This document shows, piece by piece, positions 59,148 to 64,000 of a DNA stretch of 64,000 nucleotides. Both the position numbers and the translations under genes were made by a program. Below the pieces are notes generated by a model. That model was not told the origin of the DNA and searched no databases. It saw only the letters and a list, made by a program, of their open reading frames with translations. Numbering within the stretch: position 1 is the first letter of the stretch; each line of letters starts with the position of its first letter. The stretch comes from Micromonospora echinofusca (lineage in GTDB: Bacteria > Actinomycetota > Actinomycetes > Mycobacteriales > Micromonosporaceae): assembly GCF_900091445.1 (NCBI RefSeq), contig NZ_LT607733.1:2303501-2367500 (forward strand), written 5' to 3'.

Positions 59148-60275
59148 GTGCCAGCCACCATCCGAGACGTCGCCCGGGCCTCCGGCGTGCACATCTCCAC
59201 GGTCTCCCGCACGTTCTCGGCCCCGCACCTGGTCAACCCGGAGACCCGGGGCCGCGTGCTGGCCTGCGCCGAGGAGCTCGGCTACCGGCCCAACCGCGCC
59301 GCCCGCGCCCTGATCACCGGCCGTACGCACAACATCGGCCTGATCATCGCGGACATCGCCAACCCGTTCTTCCCGCCGCTGATCAAGGCGGCGGAGAGCC
59401 AGGCCCGCCAACGCGACTACCACGTCTTCGTGGCCGACACCAACGAGGACCCGATCGCCGAGGAGGAGCTGGTCCACGCGCTGGCCAAGCAGGTGGACGG
59501 GGTGCTGCTGTGCAGCCCGCGAATGAGCAACAGCATGATCGAACAGCTCAGCCGCGAGGTTCCGCTGGTGGTGATCAACCGGCAGGTCGCCGGCCTGCCG
59601 TGCGTCACCATGGACGTCGGGCAGGGCGCCCGCTCGGCCGTCGAACACCTGCTCGGCCTCGGTCACCGACGCATCGCGCTGCTCAGCGGGCCGCGCGGCT
59701 CCTGGACCAGCCGGGAGATCCGCCGGGCGGCCGGCGTCGCGGCGCGGGCCGGCGGCGCCGAGTTCACCGTGCTCGGGCCCAACCAGCCCACCGAGACCGG
59801 CGGCGCGGCCCTCGCCGAGCAGGTCCGCCGCAGTGAGGCCACGGCGGTCCTCGCCTACAACGACCTGATGGCGATCGGCCTGATCGAAGGGCTCGACACC
59901 CTCGGGTTGCGCGTCCCGCAGGACGTGAGCGTCGTCGGCATCGACGACATCGCCCTCAGCCGGCTCACCCGGCCCAAGTTGACGACGGTGGCCACGCCCA
60001 ACGCGGCCGCCGGCCGGACGGCCGTCGACATGCTCCTGCAACACGACACCGTCGCCGCCCGTGGCTCACGCGGCGGTCGGGGTGTCACGAGCGACGACCG
60101 TCGTACCACCGCACAGGTAATGCTCCAGACCGAACTGGTCATCCGCGACTCGACCGCCGCCGCGCCGGCGGACGGTCGGAACCGTCCCGACGCCGAGTTG
60201 GTCGTCCCGGGCCCGCATCGCCTTGCGGGCCCGGGTCGCCCGACCGCGGCCACCGGTGGCGTCGTCGCCTCCTAA
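59148..60275 (+). CDS. LacI-family transcriptional regulator
   Basis: The protein has 375 residues, with GTG at 59148. The LacI helix-turn-helix and hinge helix are at the N-terminus: TIRDVARASGVHISTVSRTF, then VLACAEELGYRPNRAARAL. The periplasmic-binding-protein-like effector domain follows, with NIGLIIADIANPFFPPLIKA, ALLSGPRGSWTSREIRRAAG and VSVVGIDDIALSRLTRPKLT. The last 60 residues are low-complexity and longer than usual. It is divergent from the uronate run and directly upstream of the ABC importer. It probably regulates both in response to a pectin-derived sugar. Confidence 0.92.
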   Translation: MPATIRDVARASGVHISTVSRTFSAPHLVNPETRGRVLACAEELGYRPNRAARALITGRTHNIGLIIADIANPFFPPLIKAAESQARQRDYHVFVADTNEDPIAEEELVHALAKQVDGVLLCSPRMSNSMIEQLSREVPLVVINRQVAGLPCVTMDVGQGARSAVEHLLGLGHRRIALLSGPRGSWTSREIRRAAGVAARAGGAEFTVLGPNQPTETGGAALAEQVRRSEATAVLAYNDLMAIGLIEGLDTLGLRVPQDVSVVGIDDIALSRLTRPKLTTVATPNAAAGRTAVDMLLQHDTVAARGSRGGRGVTSDDRRTTAQVMLQTELVIRDSTAAAPADGRNRPDAELVVPGPHRLAGPGRPTAATGGVVAS

Positions 60276-60294
60276 CGCCAAGGAGTGAGCGCAC

Positions 60295-61644
60295 ATGCAC
60301 CCCGCCACGCCCCCCACCACTGGCACGCCGGCCGTGCCCGTTCACCGTACCCCCGTCCGCCGACGGCGTTTGATCCGCGGCATGCTCGCCGCGGTCGTCG
60401 CCCTACCCCTGGTCCTCGGTGCCGCCGGCTGCGGCGGCGACGAGGATGCCAGCACCGACCCGAACGCCCCGGTCAAGCTCTCGGTCTTCTGGTGGGGCGG
60501 TGAGGCCCGGGCCAAGCTGACCGAGGAGGCCCTCGCCCTCTACACCAAGAAGCACCCGAACGTCACCTTCGAGAAGACCTGGCAGGCCAACCAGGGCTAC
60601 TTCGACAAGCTGGCGACCCTCACCGCCGGCGGCAACCCGCCGGACCTGTTCCAGATCGACGACAACTACCTGGCCGAGTACGCCTCCCGCAGCACCACCC
60701 TCGACCTGACGCCCTACAAGGACTCCGGCGACCTCGACGTGTCGAAGTTCCCGAAGAGCCTCTGGCAGTACGGCGTGGTCGACGGCAAGCTCGCGGGCCT
60801 GGCCTCGGGGGAGAACACCCAGGGTCTGGTCTACAACAAGACGCTGCTGACGAAGAACGGGCTGCCCGAGCCGACCACCGGGATGACCTGGGAGGAGCAC
60901 ATCGCCTGGGCCGAGCAGGTCGCGAAGAAGACCAAGGTTCCCGGCACCCAGGACCCGAGCGCCGACTACAAGGCGTTCTGGGTGTGGCTGCGCCAGCAGG
61001 GCAAGGACCTCTACAAGGGCAGGGAGCTCGGCTTCACCGCCGAGGACGTGACGAAGTGGTTCGACCTGTGGAAGGGCGCCCGGGACCGGGGCGCCACCCC
61101 GACCCCCGACGTCATCCACGAGGGCAACGCCACCGACATCACCAAGCAGCTCGTGGTCACCGGCAAGGCCGGCACCAGCTGGGTCTGGGTCAACCAGATG
61201 CCGGAGCTGAAGAAGAACACCAAGGACGAGCTGGGTGTCATCGCCTACCCGGGCGACCCGAGCGCCCAGTGGGCCCGCGCCTCCATGTACTGGTCGGTCT
61301 TCAAGGGCAGCAAGCACAAGGACGTCGCGGTCGACGTGATCAACTTCCTGGCCAACGACCCCGAGGCGGTCAAGATCCTCGGCACCGACCGGGGCCTGCC
61401 GTCCAACCTGGACCTGCGCCGGGTGGTCAGCGACGACGTCACCGACCCGGCGATGAAGCAGTCGATCCAGGTGGAGTCCGACCTGGCGCAGAAGTTCGGC
61501 GAGGCGCCGCAGGTGCCGCTCAAGGGGCACAGCAAGGTCCGCGCCGAGCTGATCAAGGCCGCCGAGAACGCGCAGTACGGCCGGATCAGCTCCGCCCAGG
61601 CGGCGGAGCAGTTCATCGCCGCCTGCAAGTCCGCCATCGCCTGA
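60295..61644 (+). CDS. ABC sugar transporter, extracellular substrate-binding lipoprotein
   Basis: The protein has 449 residues. A basic N-terminus and hydrophobic helix lead to the lipobox LGAAGC, with the lipidated cysteine near residue 46. The mature part has the class 1 binding-protein fold: VKLSVFWWGGEARAKLTEEA, NPPDLFQIDDNYLAEYA, LVYNKTLLTKNGLPEP and LGVIAYPGDPSAQWARASMYW. It belongs to the extracellular solute-binding protein family 1 group, which takes up oligosaccharides. Its gene is 19 bases after the LacI gene and 27 bases before the first permease. Oligogalacturonides or rhamnogalacturonan fragments are the likely cargo. Confidence 0.93.
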   Translation: MHPATPPTTGTPAVPVHRTPVRRRRLIRGMLAAVVALPLVLGAAGCGGDEDASTDPNAPVKLSVFWWGGEARAKLTEEALALYTKKHPNVTFEKTWQANQGYFDKLATLTAGGNPPDLFQIDDNYLAEYASRSTTLDLTPYKDSGDLDVSKFPKSLWQYGVVDGKLAGLASGENTQGLVYNKTLLTKNGLPEPTTGMTWEEHIAWAEQVAKKTKVPGTQDPSADYKAFWVWLRQQGKDLYKGRELGFTAEDVTKWFDLWKGARDRGATPTPDVIHEGNATDITKQLVVTGKAGTSWVWVNQMPELKKNTKDELGVIAYPGDPSAQWARASMYWSVFKGSKHKDVAVDVINFLANDPEAVKILGTDRGLPSNLDLRRVVSDDVTDPAMKQSIQVESDLAQKFGEAPQVPLKGHSKVRAELIKAAENAQYGRISSAQAAEQFIAACKSAIA

Positions 61645-61671
61645 CCTGACGCTACGGAGAGGAACCGGCTC

Positions 61672-62652
61672 GTGGCTCTGACCACGGCGCCCGACCCGAC
61701 CCGACGTACCGGATCCGTCCCGACCCCCGCCGACAGGCGCGGGGTCGGGCGGACCCGGCACGGCGACGGTCTGGCCGGCTACGTCTTCCTGTCGCCCTGG
61801 CTGCTCGGCCTGATGGCCGTCACGGCGATACCCATGCTCCTGTCGCTCTACCTGAGCTTCACGAACTACGACATCCTCACCCCCTTCTCCGAGGTGGAGT
61901 GGGTCGGATTCGCCAACTACGAGCGGATGTTCACCGCCGACCCGTCGTACTGGCACTCGGTGCGGGTGACGCTCACCTTCGCCCTGGTCGCCGTGCCGCT
62001 GAAGCTGGCGGCCGCGCTCGGGGTGGCCCTGCTGCTCAACCGCGCCTGGCGGGGCGTCGGGCTGTTCCGCGGCCTGTTCTACCTGCCGTCGCTGCTCGGC
62101 GGCAGCGTCGCGCTCGCCATCGTCTGGGTCAACATGTTCAACCGCGAGGGCGCGTTCAACTCGCTGCTGGCCGTCGTCGGCATCGAGGGCAAGCCGTGGG
62201 TCAACGACCCCGACTGGGCCCTGGAGACCCTGATGGTGCTCGCCATCTGGCAGTTCGGCGCGCCCATGGTGATCTTCCTGGCCGGTCTCAAGCAGGTGCC
62301 GACCGAGCTCTACGAGGCGGCCTCCGTCGACGGCGCCGGCAAGTGGCGGCAGTTCGTCGCCGTCACCCTGCCGATGCTCTCGCCGGTGATCTTCTTCAAC
62401 CTGGTGCTGGAGACCATCAACGGCTTCCAGGGCTTCACCGCCGCGTTCGTGCTCAGCAACGGCACCGGCGGCCCGGTCGACTCCACCCTGATGTACACGC
62501 TGAACCTCTACATCACCGGCTTCACCGACCTGGAGATGGGCTACGCCTCGGCGATGGCCTGGGTCTTCCTGGTCGCCATCGCGATCATCACAGCGATCTT
62601 CTTCAGCACCGGGCGGTTCTGGGTGCACTACTCCGACGGGGAGGACCGGTGA
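61672..62652 (+). CDS. ABC sugar transporter permease, MalF/UgpA type
   Basis: The protein has 326 residues, with GTG at 61672 after GAGAGGAACCGG. Six transmembrane helices are visible. The EAA loop that docks the ATPase reads ELYEAASVDGAGKWRQFVAVTLPML, slightly altered from EAA...G. It overlaps the second permease by 4 bases (GTGA). Together with the binding protein it forms a CUT1-type importer. The ATP-binding subunit is not encoded in the window. Such systems often share a single MsiK-type ATPase elsewhere in actinobacterial genomes. Confidence 0.93.
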   Translation: MALTTAPDPTRRTGSVPTPADRRGVGRTRHGDGLAGYVFLSPWLLGLMAVTAIPMLLSLYLSFTNYDILTPFSEVEWVGFANYERMFTADPSYWHSVRVTLTFALVAVPLKLAAALGVALLLNRAWRGVGLFRGLFYLPSLLGGSVALAIVWVNMFNREGAFNSLLAVVGIEGKPWVNDPDWALETLMVLAIWQFGAPMVIFLAGLKQVPTELYEAASVDGAGKWRQFVAVTLPMLSPVIFFNLVLETINGFQGFTAAFVLSNGTGGPVDSTLMYTLNLYITGFTDLEMGYASAMAWVFLVAIAIITAIFFSTGRFWVHYSDGEDR

Positions 62653-63545
62653 CGGCGACGGCAACCCCGGTGACGCCGGCGGCGACCGGCCCGCGGCGTC
62701 CGCGCCGCGCGGGCGGCGGGCAGGCCTTGCGCCTGCTCATCCTGATCGCGATCGTCGCGGTCGTGCTCTACCCGCTCTTCTGGATGATCGGTACGTCCCT
62801 GAAGAGCCAGGAGGAGATCGTCAACAACATCGGCCTGCTGCCGAACGAGTTCACCCCCGGCAACTACGCCGACGGCTGGACCAACTTCGACTTCAGCTTC
62901 GGCCGGTTCTTCCTCAACAGCGCGATGGTCAGCCTGCTGACCGTGATCGGCAACGGCGTCTCCTGCCTGCTCGCCGCGTACGCCTTCGCCCGGCTGCGGT
63001 TCCGGCTGCGTGGCGTCTGGTTCGCCGTCATGATCGGGACGCTGCTGCTGCCCGGTCACGTGCTGATCGTGCCGCAGTACATCCTGTTCCGCAGCCTCGG
63101 CCTGGTCGGCGGCGAGTGGCCGTACCTGCCGCTGCTGATCCCGCAGTTCCTGGCCACCGAGGCGTTCTTCGTCTTTCTGATGGTGCAGTTCATGCGGGGC
63201 ATCCCGCGCGAACTCGACGAGGCCGCCAAGATCGACGGGGCGAACGCCTTCGGCATCTTCCGGCACGTGATCCTGCCGCTGAGCCGACCGGCGCTGGTCA
63301 CCACGGCGATCTTCTCGTTCATCTGGACCTGGAACGACTTCTTCCGCCAGCTCGTCTTCCTCTCCGACCTCGAGGACTACACGGTGCCGGTGGCGCTGAC
63401 CCTGTTCATCGACTCGACGAGCCAGAGCGCCGTCGGCCCGATGTTCGCCATGTCGGTGCTGTCGCTGCTGCCGGTGTTCCTGTTCTTCGTGGCCTTCCAG
63501 CGCATGCTGGTGGAGGGCATCAACACGAGCGGGCTCAAGGGATGA
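62649..63545 (+). CDS. ABC sugar transporter permease, MalG/UgpE type
   Basis: The protein has 298 residues, with GTG at 62649. Six transmembrane helices are present. The EAA loop reads RELDEAAKIDGANAFGIFRHVILP, a good match to the EAA...G...P consensus of MalG-type permeases. A C-terminal QRMLVEGINTSGLKG ending is typical of the family. It pairs with the permease upstream. It overlaps the YesL-like gene downstream by 4 bases (ATGA), which places that gene in the same transcript. Confidence 0.93.
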   Translation: MTATATPVTPAATGPRRPRRAGGGQALRLLILIAIVAVVLYPLFWMIGTSLKSQEEIVNNIGLLPNEFTPGNYADGWTNFDFSFGRFFLNSAMVSLLTVIGNGVSCLLAAYAFARLRFRLRGVWFAVMIGTLLLPGHVLIVPQYILFRSLGLVGGEWPYLPLLIPQFLATEAFFVFLMVQFMRGIPRELDEAAKIDGANAFGIFRHVILPLSRPALVTTAIFSFIWTWNDFFRQLVFLSDLEDYTVPVALTLFIDSTSQSAVGPMFAMSVLSLLPVFLFFVAFQRMLVEGINTSGLKG

Positions 63546-64000
63546 GGCCGCACCCCGACGCCGGGCCGGGCCCGGACGACGCGCCGGCCCGCCGCGACTG
63601 GCGCGACGTGCTCACCGACGCCACGGACCTGGCCGTGCTCGGCGTCGCCCTGACCCTGGCGGCGCTGCCGGTGGTCACCGCGGCGGCGTCCGTCGCCGCG
63701 GCGAGCGCGGCGGTGCACGACCGGTACAGCACCGGATCCTGGCCCTCGGCCCGGCAGAACCTGACCCGCTACGGCCGGGCCCTGCTGCCCGGCGCCGGGG
63801 TGAGCCTGCTGGCGGTCGCCGCCCTCTGGCTGCTCGCCGTGGACGTTGCCGCGCTGGCCGGCGGCCGGGTTCCCGGCGGGGCACCGCTGCTCCTGGTCAC
63901 CGTCGGCGTGGCCGCCGCCCTGGCCGGGTACGCCGCGCTGGTCGTGGTCGAGGTCGGCCGCCGCGGCGGGCGCGGGTGGCGCGCCGCCGCCCGCGCCGCG
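63542..64000 (+). CDS. YesL-like (DUF624-type) membrane protein, truncated by the window end
   Basis: The reading frame opens with ATG at 63542 and stays open for 153 codons to the window edge. After a short charged start, LTDATDLAVLGVALTLAALPVVTAAASVAAASAAVHDRY has the LPVVTxAAS pattern of YesL/DUF624 proteins, followed by GRALLPGAGVSLLAVAALWL. YesL genes often lie beside rhamnogalacturonan or other oligosaccharide ABC importers, and their function is unknown. The overlap with the permease gene supports a transport-related role. Confidence 0.7.
   Translation, partial: MRPHPDAGPGPDDAPARRDWRDVLTDATDLAVLGVALTLAALPVVTAAASVAAASAAVHDRYSTGSWPSARQNLTRYGRALLPGAGVSLLAVAALWLLAVDVAALAGGRVPGGAPLLLVTVGVAAALAGYAALVVVEVGRRGGRGWRAAARAA

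Noticed and set aside
1..64000. CRISPR arrays, transposases, integrases or IS ends
   Set aside because: No regularly spaced direct repeats and no transposase or integrase motifs were seen. The inverted repeats found are hairpins next to gene ends.

Overview
The window is high-GC actinobacterial chromosome. Codons are strongly G/C-ending, GTG starts are common, and many consecutive genes overlap by 4 bases (ATGA or GTGA). Gene content resembles a Micromonosporaceae-type soil actinomycete, but no rRNA or species marker is present, so the genus is inference. All calls come from reading the sequence. No database search was run, and domain limits are approximate.

Positions 1-31010 hold most or all of an enediyne biosynthetic locus. 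The warhead cassette is complete: a KS-AT-ACP-KR-DH-PPTase enediyne polyketide synthase (16205-22027), its hot-dog thioesterase (22031-22471), UnbL/DUF1702 proteins (two copies, 13965-14960 and 15169-16131), UnbV (26918-28873) and UnbU (28870-29925). Around it lie tailoring and accessory genes: a flavin reductase, a P450, two GMC oxidoreductases, an acyl-CoA-dehydrogenase-fold monooxygenase, an NAD-dependent epimerase, two paralogous AhpD-like proteins with CPYC motifs, a CopC-like protein with a membrane partner, and a 14-TM exporter. AraC and MerR regulators face away from each other in the middle. No sugar genes, apoprotein or obvious warhead-neutralising protein were seen.

Positions 31016-33299 encode a small minus-strand lipid module (YhhN/TMEM86-like protein, fatty-acid-hydroxylase-fold protein, FadR-type GntR regulator) with a palindromic operator upstream.

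Positions 33324-41868 are the most unusual part. A tightly overlapped minus-strand run encodes a HExxH/VWA protein, a MoxR AAA+ ATPase, an ankyrin protein, a leucine-rich-repeat protein and a zinc-ribbon SDR lacking the catalytic tyrosine. A second, paralogous ankyrin gene lies upstream, and three tRNA-like elements are interleaved with these genes on the same strand. The three share a 20-nt T-arm block and nearly identical D arms, but their anticodon arms and acceptor stems differ. An 11-bp perfect palindrome lies between the outermost tRNA-like element and a divergent PadR gene.

Positions 41940-45741 hold the PadR regulator, an acyl-CoA dehydrogenase family gene and a DivIVA-like coiled-coil protein. 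Positions 45918-64000 are a pectin-use locus: three secreted PL1 pectate lyases (one with two catalytic domains), a run of uronate-catabolism genes (Gfo/Idh, mannitol-dehydrogenase-type reductase, enolase-superfamily dehydratase, UxaC, second Gfo/Idh), a LacI regulator with a palindromic operator, a sugar ABC importer without its ATPase, and the start of a YesL-like membrane protein that runs off the end.
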